Shown here one piece after another: positions 17,694-28,295 of a stretch of 64,000 nt of DNA (the first letter of the stretch is position 1; every line of letters begins with the position of its first letter). Both the position numbers and the translations under genes were made by a program. The notes beneath the pieces were generated by a model. That model was not told the origin of the DNA. It saw only the letters and a program-made list of their open reading frames with translations, and did no database searches. The stretch comes from Spiroplasma_E ixodetis_B (GTDB lineage Bacteria; Bacillota_I; Bacilli_A; Mycoplasmatales; VBWQ01), in NCBI RefSeq assembly GCF_040369795.1, contig NZ_AP028955.1, positions 248,001 through 312,000 on the forward strand, read 5' to 3'.

Positions 17694-18843
17694 AGACATA
17701 TTCCGTAAATAAATTTAATCAATTGTCAATAATAATATTTATAAATTTTTTAGTGTTAATAATTATAGAAGTTAATATTTTTAAAAAAATACTTTAAAAA
17801 TAAATTTATATTTCAAACACAAAAATTGTTAATATTATTTTTATATTAACTTGATAAAAATTTAAATTTTTAAAAAAATATTTTTAATATTTTTTTATTT
17901 TAATGGTTTTTTTATTAAAAATTTCAAAAAGTAAGTTAAATCTTAAGTGCATAAGTCTAAATATACTTTTTCTACATTTATTTATTAAAATTTTGAATCT
18001 TTTTAATCAAGCAAAAACATGTTCAACTTTAATTCTAATTTTTGAAATAATTTTATTGTAGATTTTTTCTTGTTTAGTTAATTTTTTATTTTTAGTTTTT
18101 TTAATTGGTAATATAGTATTTTTATAAATATTTTGTATTCCTTGATATCCCAAATCACCAATAATTATTGTTTTTTCTGAAAATTCAAGATTTGAATTTT
18201 TTAATATTTGAAAATCATGTACTTTTCCATTATCAGCAAAAATATCAACAATTTTTTTATTAAAAAAGTCATATATAATTTGAAATTTTATAGAAAACAT
18301 TCAACTTTTACCAGAAAAATATTCTAACTGTAGTTTTTTTTAGTTGGTCTTTCAATTTCAATTTCAGTTGAATCAATTAAATAAAATTGAAATTCATTTA
18401 AATCTTCTTGTTTTTTCTCAATTTTTGATTTATATTTTGTTTTTAAAAACTGATAATCTTTGTCATCACTAAGTTTATTTTCTACTCAAGTAATATTTCG
18501 AAAACAACTTGATGCACTCATTTTATATTTAATACTCATGTGGAAAAAAGTATAATATTCTTTTCAGTATACTAAAGTCATCATCAATCTTTCTTCGACT
18601 GAAAGTTTATATTTTCTACCTTTAGTTTTTTTTAAATTTTCTATTTCAATTAATTTTGTTAACATTTCATCAAAATGAAAACGTTTTATACCAAAATATC
18701 TATAAAATTGTTCATTTTTTAATTTTTTTAAATTTTCAAAATTCATTTTTATCAACACCTTATTAATTTATTAATAAAGAAATTATAAAATAAATTTTAA
18801 ATTATTAATTGACTTTTAAAAAATTTATTTACGGAATATGTCT
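17694..18843 (-). mobile_element. IS5-family element, copy C, 1150 bp, AAT duplication
   Basis: AGACAT...ATGTCT terminal repeats, target duplication AAT at 17691-17693 and 18844-18846. Removing it restores the IS630 frame 'YIDESG'. It keeps the 8-base A-run needed for the -1 shift. Confidence 0.92.
17895..18746 (-). pseudogene. IS5-family transposase (DDE_Tnp_4), two overlapping frames
   Basis: ATG 18746 after AAGGTG. Frame 0 ends just after 'ERPTKKNYS'. A -1 slip at A_AAA_AAC leads into 'LQLEYFSGKSWMF', 'IFADNGKVHDFQIL', 'IIGDLGYQGIQNI' and 'IRIKVEHVFAWLK'. D, D and E of the DDE triad are visible. This is one of the better preserved copies, but a small deletion near 17908 alters the last residues. 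Confidence 0.75.
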
Positions 18844-19480
18844 AATATATACTAAATCTTCATTCATTATTTTAGCTATTTCTTTTAAAAAATCTTCTTG
18901 TTTATTTTTATCTCTTTGTTCATATAGAAAAGTTTTTTTATATGTATAATTTAGTTTTTTGAAATAGTTATAAACTGTTTCTTTAGTCATATCACCAAAT
19001 TTTTCAATTACTTTTTGAACTGTAACATCTTTATTTTGTGCTAAATAATTTTTTAATTCATCTAAATCCTTTATTTTGCGGCTATGTCCTTTTTGATAAT
19101 TAAAAATTGGTTTTATATGCCCAGTTTCTTTTTTTCTTTTTCTTCATAAGAATAAAGTCTTTCTAGTAATATTGAACACTTTACAAATTTCTTTAATTTT
19201 CATGTTTTTACTTTCATAGGCTTCTATTACTTTTCTTCGTAAGTCTTCACTGTATGGTTTTGGCGTAATTTAATCTTCCTAATCTATTTTAAATATTGCT
19301 TAATTGTACTTTTAAATTCAAAAACTGTTTAAATTACATATTATTATTTTACATTATTTATGAGTAAACATTACTTTAGTTAGCTATATATGAAAAATAT
19401 TTAAAAATATTAAAATCATTTTTATTTATAAAAAGTTTAAATTATAATAAATATTTTATGCAATATTTCATTTTTTTTAT

Positions 19481-19486
19481 TATAAT
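19481..19486 (+). promoter_or_regulatory. Probable -10 box for ptsI
   Basis: TATAAT 49 bases before the ptsI start; no convincing -35. The region 19387-19480 between the IS630 end and here is AT-rich and gene-free. Confidence 0.4.
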
Positions 19487-19534
19487 TTAGTAGACTATTA
19501 ATAAACATATTTTATAAGGAGTGAAATATATATA

Positions 19535-21256
19535 ATGTTAAAAATGAAAGGTATTGGCGCTAGTAATGGCATCGCTCTAGCCAAAGCATTAATCTTAAAA
19601 CATGAAACTACCAAAACTAATCCTAAAAAAATTAATGAAAAAGAAATAGAAGGAGAAGTTAAAAAGTTACATGATGCCTTAAAAATAGCAGGTGATGAAA
19701 TTAAACAACTCATCCAAAATACAACAAAAACTTTGGGTGAAGAAAAAGCCGCTGTTTTTGAAGCTCATTTTTTAGTAACAACTGATCCATTATTAATTGA
19801 AGATACTGAAAAGTTAATTAAAGAAGAAAAATATAATGCTGCTAATGCTTTAGAAAGTACTGCTAATAAAGCAATTGCAACATTGCGAGCAATGGATGAT
19901 GATTATTTTCGTGAACGTGCTGCTGATGTTATTGATGTTCGTGATCGAATTTTACGTAAAATTTTAAATATTAAAACTATTGATTTAAGTACAATTAAAG
20001 AAGAAACAATTATTGTTAGTCATGATCTAACACCTTCAGAAACAAGTCAATTGAATCCTAAGTTTGTTAAAGGATTTTTATGTGATATTGGTGGTAGAAC
20101 TTCTCATGCAGCAATTATGGCTCGTAGTCTTGGTATTCCAGCAGTTCTTGGATTAAAAAATGTTACTACAAAAGTAAAAAATAATCAATTTTGTGTATTA
20201 GATGGTAATACTGGTGAAATTGGAATTGATTTAAATAGTAGTGAAAAAAATAAATGAGTCGCTAAACAAAACGCATGAATTGAAGAACAAAAAGAATTAT
20301 TAGTATTTAAAGGTAAATTAACTAAAACCAGTGATAATCACGAAGTAAAGTTAGAAGCAAATATTGGTTCACCTAAAGATATGATTAAAGCAATTGAATA
20401 TGATGCACAAGGAGTAGGACTTTTTAGAAGTGAATTTCTTTATATGGGAAGTAGTTATTTTCCAAGTGAAGATATTCAATTTGAAGAATATAAAAAAGTA
20501 TTGTCTGCTACTAAACATAAAGTTGTTATTAGAACTTTAGATATTGGTGGTGATAAAGAATTATCATATTTAGATTTACCAAAAGAAATGAATCCTTTCC
20601 TTGGTTATCGTGCCATTCGTTTGTGTTTAGATCGTAAAGATATTTTTAAAACTCAGTTACGTGCTTTAATTCGTGCTTCAGCTTTTGGTAAATTAGCTAT
20701 TATGTTTCCGATGATTGCTACTGTCGAAGAATTTAAAGCAGCTAAATCATTATATGAAAATTGCAAAAAAGAATTAATTAAAGAAAAAGTTAAAATTAGT
20801 GATGATATTCAAGTTGGAATGATGATTGAAATTCCAGCAGCAGCAGTTAATGCAGAAATATTTGCTAAATATGCGGATTTCTTTTCAATTGGAACTAATG
20901 ATTTAATTCAATATAGTTTAGCCGCTGATCGTATGTCAGAAAAAGTGTCTTATTTATATCAACCATATCATCCATCAATTTTACGTTTGATTAAGATGAC
21001 AATTGATGGCGGACATAAATATAATCGTCCTGTTGCCATGTGTGGTGAAATGGCTGGTGATAAAATTGCTGTTCCACTACTAGTTGGTCTAGGGCTAGAT
21101 GAATTTTCAATGTCTGCATCTAGTGTTTTAGAAACTAGAAAAATTATTAGTACTTTAAATAAAAAGGATACAGAAATATTAGCATCAAAAGCATTACAAT
21201 GTGAAACCAATGAAGAAGTTAAATCATTAGTAGAAATATTTTTATCAAAAAAATAA
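19535..21256 (+). CDS. ptsI: PTS enzyme I (phosphoenolpyruvate-protein phosphotransferase)
   Basis: A 573-aa cytoplasmic protein that takes phosphate from PEP to HPr, the first step of PTS sugar uptake. ATG 19535 has AAGGAG about 12 bases upstream. The N-terminal HPr-binding helices are followed by the swivel domain with the active His in 'GGRTSHAAIMARS'. The C-terminal PEP-binding barrel has 'GIGLFRSEFLYM'-type 'GVGLFRSEFLYM', 'DIGGDK', 'IGTNDLIQYSLAADR' and the active Cys in 'AMCGEMAGD'. Two TGA-Trp codons lie near 20256-20276. Length is normal and all active residues are present. crr follows 84 bp downstream in the same direction. Confidence 0.97.
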
Positions 21257-21340
21257 AAATATTATTTATTTGTAAAGTTACATTATTTAATGTTAAAATT
21301 ATAAACATCTAATTTACATAATTTTGAGGAGAATCGACAT

Positions 21341-21850
21341 ATGTTTTTCAAGAAAAAAAAACAATTACCTTTATTAATTTATGCACCAGTTACTGGTAAA
21401 GTTATTAACCTTAGTAAAGTTGAAGATCCAGTATTTGCTCAGGAAATGTTAGGGACTGGTTTTGCAATTATTCCTGAATATAAAGGTAAAGATGGAGTTG
21501 AATTTGTATCACCATTTGATGGAAAATTAGCAACAGTATTTAATACAGGACATGCTTATGGTATTGAAGATGTAAATACAGGTATTGAATGTTTAGTTCA
21601 TATTGGTATTGATACTGTTGAATTAGCTGGTAAGGGCTTTGATATTAAAGTTGAACAAGGTAAACCGATTAAAAAATCAGAAGTAATGGTAGTTGCTAAT
21701 TTACAAGAAGTTAAGAATAAAGGTAAAAAAGTAACAACACCAATTGTTTTCACTAATGAAAAAATGGAAGGTTATGTTGTAAATCAAGTAGTAAAAGATG
21801 ATGAACAAGTAACGGTTGGTCAATTAATTGCCGAAGTCACTAAGAAATAA
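21341..21850 (+). CDS. crr: PTS glucose-type enzyme IIA (IIA-Glc)
   Basis: 169 aa, ATG 21341 with GAGGAG nine bases upstream. It is a single-domain IIA of the glucose superfamily. The first active-site His is not at the usual 'GHA' of other families; 'FNTGHAYGIE' and 'ECLVHIGIDTVEL' supply the paired His residues, the second being the phosphorylated one. It accepts phosphate from HPr and passes it to IIBC permeases. It forms an enzyme I/IIA cluster with ptsI. A strong terminator follows at 21858. Confidence 0.95.
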   Translation: MFFKKKKQLPLLIYAPVTGKVINLSKVEDPVFAQEMLGTGFAIIPEYKGKDGVEFVSPFDGKLATVFNTGHAYGIEDVNTGIECLVHIGIDTVELAGKGFDIKVEQGKPIKKSEVMVVANLQEVKNKGKKVTTPIVFTNEKMEGYVVNQVVKDDEQVTVGQLIAEVTKK

Positions 21851-21857
21851 ATATTTT

Positions 21858-21893
21858 TATTAAAACAAAACCTTAAATGGTTTTGTTTTAATA
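21858..21893 (+). terminator. Rho-independent terminator after crr
   Basis: 15-bp perfect arms (21858-21872 and 21879-21893, TATTAAAACAAAACC and its inverse), 6-base loop, starting 8 bases after the crr stop. Confidence 0.75.
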
Positions 21894-21958
21894 AAAATAA
21901 AATTAATTTGATAAAATATTAGTAAGTATTTATATATTATTGGAGGGTATCATTTATT

Positions 21959-22921
21959 ATGGATAATTTTTGGCAACATTATTGATGAGCAATACTTATC
22001 GTAGTTTTAGCTATGTTAATAATACTTTATATTTTATATAGAATTTATCAAATTTTCCATATTGATTATCACTGAGAACTTAATCGTCATTTTCCACAAT
22101 GAAGTAATGAGGGAATCATTACTAGGGATAACTATTTTTTACATACTGAATTTAAATTTGTTGATAATAGTAAATATATTATTATTGGTATTCATGGTAT
22201 GGGCGCCTCTTTAACAGACTTTAAAACAGCTGCTAAGTTTTTTACTAAACATGGTATTTCATTTTTAAGTTTTGATCAACGAGGTTGAGGAGAAAATGAA
22301 AAATGAAAATATCATACTTTAGGAACAACCATTAATGATATTAAAGATATTATAACGGTTTTGAATGAACGTTATCCTAATAAAAAAATTTTATTAATGG
22401 GTGAATCATTAGGTTCTGCATTAACAGCATTAGCAATTAAAAGATTACCAAAAATGATTGATGGTGCAATTTTCACTAATTTTGTTACTAAGAAACAAAT
22501 ATTTAAAATAAAACCTTCATTAGTTTGTCATGCAATTTGAGGATTTCTATTTTATAAACATCATCCATTACCTATTACTTTTGATATGGAAACAATTTCT
22601 ATTAACTATAATTATATTAAAAAAGGGAAAATTAGAGGAATGACTAATATGAAATTTACATTATTATTTTCCTTACAAGCACAAAAATTAAGTAAACAAG
22701 TGCCGAAAAATCTTAATAGTGCTAAATGTCCGGTTTTGATTGTTCAATCTGCGAAAGATATATTTGCTGATTTTAATAAAATTGCAAAAAATAATAAACA
22801 TTGAAGACAGGGGATAACTTATATTTTTTACGAAGAACGTAATCATGCAATTTTAAATGAACCCAATATTAATATTATTTTAGAAGATATTTTAACTTGA
22901 ATAGAAAAAGAACATATATAA
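21959..22921 (+). CDS. Membrane-anchored alpha/beta hydrolase (S33/lysophospholipase-like)
   Basis: 320 aa with several TGA-Trp codons; ATG 21959 after GGAGGG. One N-terminal membrane helix (residues ~8-28, 'WAILIVVLAMLIILYILY') is followed by an alpha/beta hydrolase. 'IIGIHGMGAS' forms the oxyanion region, 'MGESLGSALT' carries the nucleophile Ser, 'SAKDIF' the Asp and 'RNHAILNE' the His, so the triad is complete. The family includes monoacylglycerol lipases and esterases. An N-in anchored enzyme facing the outside or cytoplasm cannot be decided from sequence. Likely a lipid or ester hydrolase; the substrate is unknown. Confidence 0.88.
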
Positions 22922-23042
22922 TGATTATTTATGATATTAGATCAAAAAAATAATTAGAAAATTTAAAAATAGTAAATAATAGTTGATTGCGTAATTTTTA
23001 TTTTATAGTTATAATAGTATTTATAATTTAATAATTGTTCAT

Positions 23043-23072
23043 ACCTAGTATAGTTAAATTACTATACTAGGT
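23043..23072 (+). terminator. Hairpin terminator
   Basis: A perfect 12-bp inverted repeat ACCTAGTATAGT (23043-23054 and 23061-23072), 6-base loop, followed by TTTTA. It lies 120 bp after the hydrolase gene and may serve it. Confidence 0.65.
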
Positions 23073-23111
23073 TTTATTAAATTAAAATTATATGTGAAAA
23101 GGAAGATAAAA

Positions 23112-23360
23112 ATTACGAATATTATTGCAGATAAAAAAGAATTAATGAATGAAATTTAATGTTTATTATAAGAAATTGAAAATAAAATTGAAGTAGAAAG
23201 AAGAATTGATGAAACTAAAAAAGAAATATTAGGTGATATTTCAGATTCTGTAGGGACTCCTGCCTATATGAAAACATCTGGACTAGTACAATATATTAAA
23301 CAATTAATTTCAATTGTGTCAGAACTTAATGAAGTAAAAGAAAAAATAGATGTCATATAG
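23112..23360 (+). pseudogene. Decayed small coiled-coil protein gene
   Basis: After GGAAG, the expected ATG reads ATT (23112). The frame continues 'TNIIADKKELMNEI', two TAA codons, then 'EIENKIEVERRIDETKKEIL' and 'YIKQLISIVSELNEVKEKID' up to the IS630 end, where TAG comes from the IS terminus. It is helical and charged; no family is recognised. A lost start plus two nonsense codons mark it as a pseudogene. Confidence 0.5.
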
Positions 23361-23455
23361 TTAACTAAAGTAATGTTTACTCATATCTTGAAAAACAAAA
23401 TCAATAGCTTTTTTAATATTTGGTCAATAATTTGGTAATATTTTTCTTATATTAT
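23358..23455 (-). mobile_element. IS630 terminal fragment
   Basis: The TAGTTAACTAAAG end (one change from the usual TAGCTAAC) preceded by TA, followed by ~98 bp of the transposase 3' end. It is cut by the 5' end of an IS256 copy. Confidence 0.82.
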
Positions 23456-24709
23456 GGTAATGTTTAGTAATCTGTGTAACTTACAAAAATAACTATGTTT
23501 AATTAATTCTAGTAAATAAAATTAAATAACTAGAAAGAGTGAGTTACGTATGTCTAAAAAACAAAATATTAATAATAATGATCCAATATCAAAAGCAGTA
23601 GATTTATTATTAAAAAATACTGAATATTTAACAACAGTTTTTAAAGAGGGAGGTTTATATAAAGAATTAACAAAAAGATTAGTTGAAAAAATGTTGAATT
23701 TTGAAATGCAAAATTATTTAGGATATGAAAAAAATCAACATAATAATAGTGATAATGCTCGTAATGGTATAAGTTCAAAAAAATTAATAACCCAACAAGG
23801 CAAAATTGAGATTAATGTACCACGAGATCGTAATAGTAATTTTGGACCAGTAATAGTTGCAAAAAGACAAAGAAGATTTGATGGTTTTGATCAACAAGTT
23901 CTTTCATTATATGCCAAAGGCATGACTTTATCAGATATTAGAATGCAGTTACAATAGTTATATCATGGTACTGATATTAGTGAAAGTGTTATTGGTCAAA
24001 TTACTGATGATGTTATTGATGATGTTAAAGCATGACAAAATCGGCCATTAGAAATTGTTTATCCGATTGTTTATTTTGATTGTATAGTAGTTAAAGTACG
24101 ACAAGATAAACGCATTATTAACAAATCAGTTTATATAGCACTAGGATTTGATTTAGAAGGTAAAAAAGATGTTTTAGGTTTATGAATTAGTGAAAATGAA
24201 GGTTCTAAGTTTTGATTATCTAATTTCACAGAAATGAAAAATCGAGGCTTAAATGATATTCTTATTGCTTGTAGTGACAATTTAACATGAATGTCAGAAG
24301 CAATACAATCGGTTTATCCTAAAACCGAACATCAATTATGCATAGTTCATCAAATTAGAAATAGTTTAAAATATGTTTCATACAAACATAGAAAATCACT
24401 AGTTACAGATTTAAAACCAATTTATAGTGCATGTAGTGAAGAACAAGCAATGCAAGCTTTAGAATCTTTTGAAAGTAAATGAAATAAACAATATCCTCAA
24501 ATTGCTAAATCATGATATAAAAATTGAGATAATTTAATGGTTTTTATTAGTTATCCTGCAGAAATCAAAAGAGTGATTTATACAACAAATGCTATTGAAC
24601 CTGTTAATAGTCAATTACGAAAAGTTATTAGAAATAAAAAAGTTTTTCCAAATGATATGGCATTTTTTAAAATATTTTACTTAGCAATTGAAAATATAAC
24701 AAAAAAATG
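23456..24709 (+). mobile_element. IS256-family element, 3'-truncated (copy K4)
   Basis: 5' terminus GGTAATGTTTAG at 23456. It ends at 24709 after the codons 'ENITKKW', where copy K5 starts in the same orientation, as at 6144-7965. Confidence 0.86.
23550..24709 (+). pseudogene. IS256-family transposase, nonsense-mutated
   Basis: ATG 23550. A TAG at 23955 replaces Glu after 'SDIRMQLQ'. Otherwise it is open to the truncation point and includes the 'TTNAIEPVNSQLRK' region. Confidence 0.85.
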
Positions 24710-26081
24710 GGTAATGTTTAGTAATCTGTGTAACTTACAAAAATAACTATGTTTAATTAATTCTAGTAAATAAAATTAAATAACTAGAAAGAGTGAGTTA
24801 CGTATGTCTAAAAAACAAAATATTAATAATAATGATCCAATATCAAAAGCAGTAGATTTATTATTAGAAAATACTGAAGATTTAACAACAGTTTTTAAAG
24901 AGGGAGGTTTATATAAAGAATTAACAAAAAGATTAGTTGAAAAAATGTTGAATTTTGAAATGCAAAATTATTTAGGATATGAAAAAAATCAACATAATAC
25001 TAGTGAAAATGCTCGCAATGGTATAAGTTCAAAAAAATTAATAACCCAACAAGGCAAAATTGAGATTAATGTACCACAAGATCGTAATAGTAATTTTGAG
25101 CCAGTAATAGTTGCAAAAAGACAAAGAAGATTTGGTGGTTTTGATCAACAAGTTCTTTCATTATATGCCAAAGGCATGACTTTATCAGATATTAGAATGC
25201 AGTTACAAGAGTTATATCATGGTGCTGATATTAGTGAAAGTTTTATTAGTCAAATTACTGATGATTTTATTGATGATGTTAAAGCATGACAAAATCGGCC
25301 ATTAGAAAGTGTTTATCCGATTGTTTATTTTGATTGTATAGTAGTTAAAGTACGACAAGATAAACGCATTATTAACAAATCAGTTTATATAGCACTAGGA
25401 GTTGATTTAGAAGGTAAAAAAGATATTTTAGGTTTATGAATTAGCGAAAATGAATGTTCTAAGTTTTGATTATCTAATTTCACAGAAATGAAAAATCAAG
25501 GCTTAAATGATATTCTTATTGCTTGTAGTGACAATTTAACAGGAATGTCAGAAGTAATACAATTAGTTTATCCTAAAACCGAACATCAATTATGCATAGT
25601 TCATCAAATTAGAAATAGTTTAAAATATGTTTCATACAAACATAGAAAATCACTAGTTACAAATTTAAAACCAATTTATAGTGCATGTAGTTAAGAACAA
25701 GCGATGCAAGTTTTAGAATCTTTTGAAAGTAAATGAAATAAACAATATCCTCAAATTGCTAAATCATGATATAAAAATTGAGATAATTTAATGGTTTTTA
25801 TTAGTTATCATGCAGAAATCAAAAGAGTGATTTATACAACAAATGCTATTGAATCTGTTAATAGTCAATTACGAAAAGTTATTAGAAATAAAAAAGTTTT
25901 TCCAAATGATATGGTAGTTTTTAAAATATTTTAGTTAGCAATTGAAAATATAACAAAAAAATGAACAATGACCATTCAAAATTGAAATACAGCAATTGTT
26001 CATTTTATGATAAAATTTGAAGATATAATTAATCTAAACTAGTAACTTTGTAAAAAGATACACAGATTTTTACAAAGCCTC
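24710..26081 (+). mobile_element. IS256-family element, full length (copy K5)
   Basis: 5' terminus at 24710 and 3' terminus ACAAAGCCTC at 26081, 1372 bp. A second copy of the last 53 bp follows at 26089-26141. Confidence 0.88.
24804..26042 (+). pseudogene. IS256-family transposase with two nonsense codons
   Basis: A 412-codon frame broken by TAA at 25692 (Glu position after 'IYSACS') and TAG near 25932 (Tyr position in 'FKIFYLAI'). Confidence 0.85.
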
Positions 26082-26088
26082 AAGCCTC

Positions 26089-26141
26089 TTAATCTAAACT
26101 AGTAACTTTGTAAAAAGATACACAGATTTTTAAAAAGCCTC
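26089..26141 (+). repeat. Extra copy of the IS256 3' terminus
   Basis: TTAATCTAAACTAGTAACTT to AAAAAGCCTC, nearly identical to the end of copy K5 (26029-26081), separated by AAGCCTC. Possibly the tail of truncated copy K4. Confidence 0.85.
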
Positions 26142-26144
26142 AAA

Positions 26145-26235
26145 TGTTTTTATTGCTTTCAAATTTTCCAGCAATAATTTTCATGTTTTTTTTACTAAAT
26201 GCACTATAAATTATTTTAAATTGATTTTCAATAGT
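26145..26235 (-). pseudogene. Fragment of a diverged IS256-type transposase
   Basis: On the minus strand 'LKTIENQFKIIYSAFSKKNM' and 'IAGKFESNKN' align with 'LVTDLKPIYSACSEEQAMQA' and 'LESFESKWN' of the common IS256 copies. This suggests an older, different IS256 relative. 26236-26322 holds nothing recognisable. Confidence 0.45.
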
Positions 26236-26322
26236 CTTTAGTATTTTTCTAAACTGGTTCTAATTCATTAAACATTATATAAATTTTAAAATTAGTTTAA
26301 ATATGAAAAAATTATATAATTT

Positions 26323-26349
26323 AAGGATAATGATATTATCATTAACCTT
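26323..26349 (-). terminator. Hairpin at the end of the rnj-like gene
   Basis: Near-palindrome AAGGATAATGAT / ATCATTAACCTT (12-bp arms, one mismatch, 3-base loop), followed on the minus strand by AAATTATATAAT. It overlaps the stop codon region. Confidence 0.5.
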
Positions 26350-28117
26350 AAATTTCATTAACAACTGTTAAAATCATAGGTAACTTACCAGTTTCTTTTT
26401 TAATATAATCTTGTAAATCATTTTTCATTTTAGTCTTAACTTCACTAAGACTAAAAGCAGTATTATTTTTATATTTTTCAATAACATTAATAATAATGTT
26501 TTGCAATTTTTTCAACATTTCTTCATTATTAGTTAAATAAACAACACCACGCATTTGCGCATCAATTAAAGAAACAATTTCTTTATTTTTACGATTTATT
26601 GTCACTCCTGTAATTAAAATACCATCACGTTGTAATTGTTTTCTTTCGCTAATAACAATTGAACCAATATCACCAACACCAATACCATCTACATATACAT
26701 CACCAGTTTTTATTAAGTTATCTGTTGTTTTATTAGTAGCATTTTTATCATTAAAACGATAAGGACGTGCAACATACTGTTTAACAAAATTATCAATTAA
26801 TTTACCATTTTCAAAAGTAATAACTTCACCATTATCATGAATTAAAGCATTGTTATGTAACACACCAGCATCAATGGCTGCTGCTTGTGCCGCTACAAAA
26901 TCTTTATATAAACCTTTAACTGGTAAAAAATATTTTGGTTCAATAATATTAACCATTAACTTAATATCTTCATAAGAAGCATTTAAACTTCAAGCTTGTT
27001 TTTCTGATATATTAATAACTTTAACATCAGTACGTGCTAAGTCATCTAATAAGGCTGCATGAGCTAATTCATTTCCTGGAATTGGTGGAGTTGCTAAAAT
27101 TATTGTATCTTGTGATTCAAGTTTTAAATAATCATCATTACCAATAGCGATTTTATTCATTCTAGTAAATAAACGTTCACCACTACCAGTAACAATAATT
27201 ACTGTATCTTTAGTACCAATTGTTTGTGCTAAATTAATAATTTGTGATTTATCAATATTGAAAGCGTTTAAATCATTAACTTTTAATAAAATATCATATA
27301 AAGTTGCACCATAAACTGCAATTTTACGTTTAGAGTCAGTTTCTTTAATAGCATTAAGAATTTCACTAACACGATATAAATCTTGATCATAACATGCAAG
27401 AATAACCCTTCCTGGTGCTTCTTTTAATACTGGTTCAATAATAGTTTGAATTTTATGCTTAGGAGCTGTAAAAGCTTTTCTATTGGCACATGTCGCTTCA
27501 CTAATTAATAATAAAACATCATTTTTAGAAACACTAGCTAAATGTTGAATATCAGTAGTAAAATCACTACGATGTTCACCATCAAAAATATAATCACCCG
27601 TATAAACAATTGTTTCATTTAATTTAATATTTTCACCATTATTTACAGTTAAAACAAAACCTAAACTACCTGGAATTGAAGTAGTTGTTTTAAATGTTTT
27701 AACAATAACATTACCAAACGATACTTTTTGTTCAGGCTCAATAGTTTTAATTATAATTTCATTTTGATTAATAAAACGAAAACGTTCTAATTTTTGCTTA
27801 ATCATAAAATCAGTTAATTTACTAGTAAAGATTGGAACTTTATACTCGGGTTTTATTTTATTAAAATCTTTTAAAATATAAGGTAGTGCTCCAAAAGCGT
27901 CATCAGATGGTTTTGAAATAAATATGCCTTGAATACGATGTTTATTTTCTTTTAAATATGTATAATCTGGAATAATAATATCAATTCCTAAGATTTCTCT
28001 TTCTGGGAGTCTAATACCGGCATCAAATACAAATATCTTATCATTTACTTCAACAACATATAAGTTTTTACCACGTTCATCTAATCCACCCAGAGCAAAT
28101 ACTTTTATCTTTGCCAT
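26348..28117 (-). CDS. RNase J-like protein with degenerate metal-binding site (J2-type paralogue)
   Basis: 589 aa; ATG 28117 chosen because 'MAKIKVFALGGLDERGKNLY' is the family start (a TTG 18 bases upstream is also possible). One TGA-Trp lies at ~26987. It has the metallo-beta-lactamase, beta-CASP and C-terminal domain order of RNase J. The metal-binding motif normally written HGHEDH reads 'SKPSDDAFGALPYIL', and the later 'PVHGEYRH' reads 'PVKGLYKDF', so the zinc-binding His residues are absent. 'TPPIPGNE' and 'TGSGE' of the beta-CASP part remain. It probably lacks nuclease activity and may act as partner of an active RNase J elsewhere. pnp lies just upstream in the same direction. Confidence 0.88.
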
Positions 28118-28295
28118 GTTTTCACCAGTTTTCAACTTTCTTTATTTTTATTTTATAAAATTTAATATCTTAGAAGAACATAAAAATTAAAACTTTAACT
28201 TAAATTCCCAAGATGCTGCTATATTACGTTATTAGTATTTTAACACTAATTTAATAATAAAAATGTAATTAATTTTCATTAAAAATAGTTTCAAA

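Larger units (their letters stand above)
17660..19386 (-). mobile_element. IS630-family element, copy 3, interrupted by an IS5 element
   Basis: Left truncated at the IS256 remnant; the right terminus TTTAGTTAGCTA at 19386 is followed by TA. IS5 copy C lies at 17694-18843 with AAT duplicated. The transposase start codon is ACG instead of ATG near 19264, so even the 5' part is dead. Confidence 0.85.

Noticed and set aside
28118..28295. Possible small RNA or riboswitch between pnp and the rnj-like gene
   Set aside because: AT-rich with no stable paired structure or conserved motif that I can recognise.
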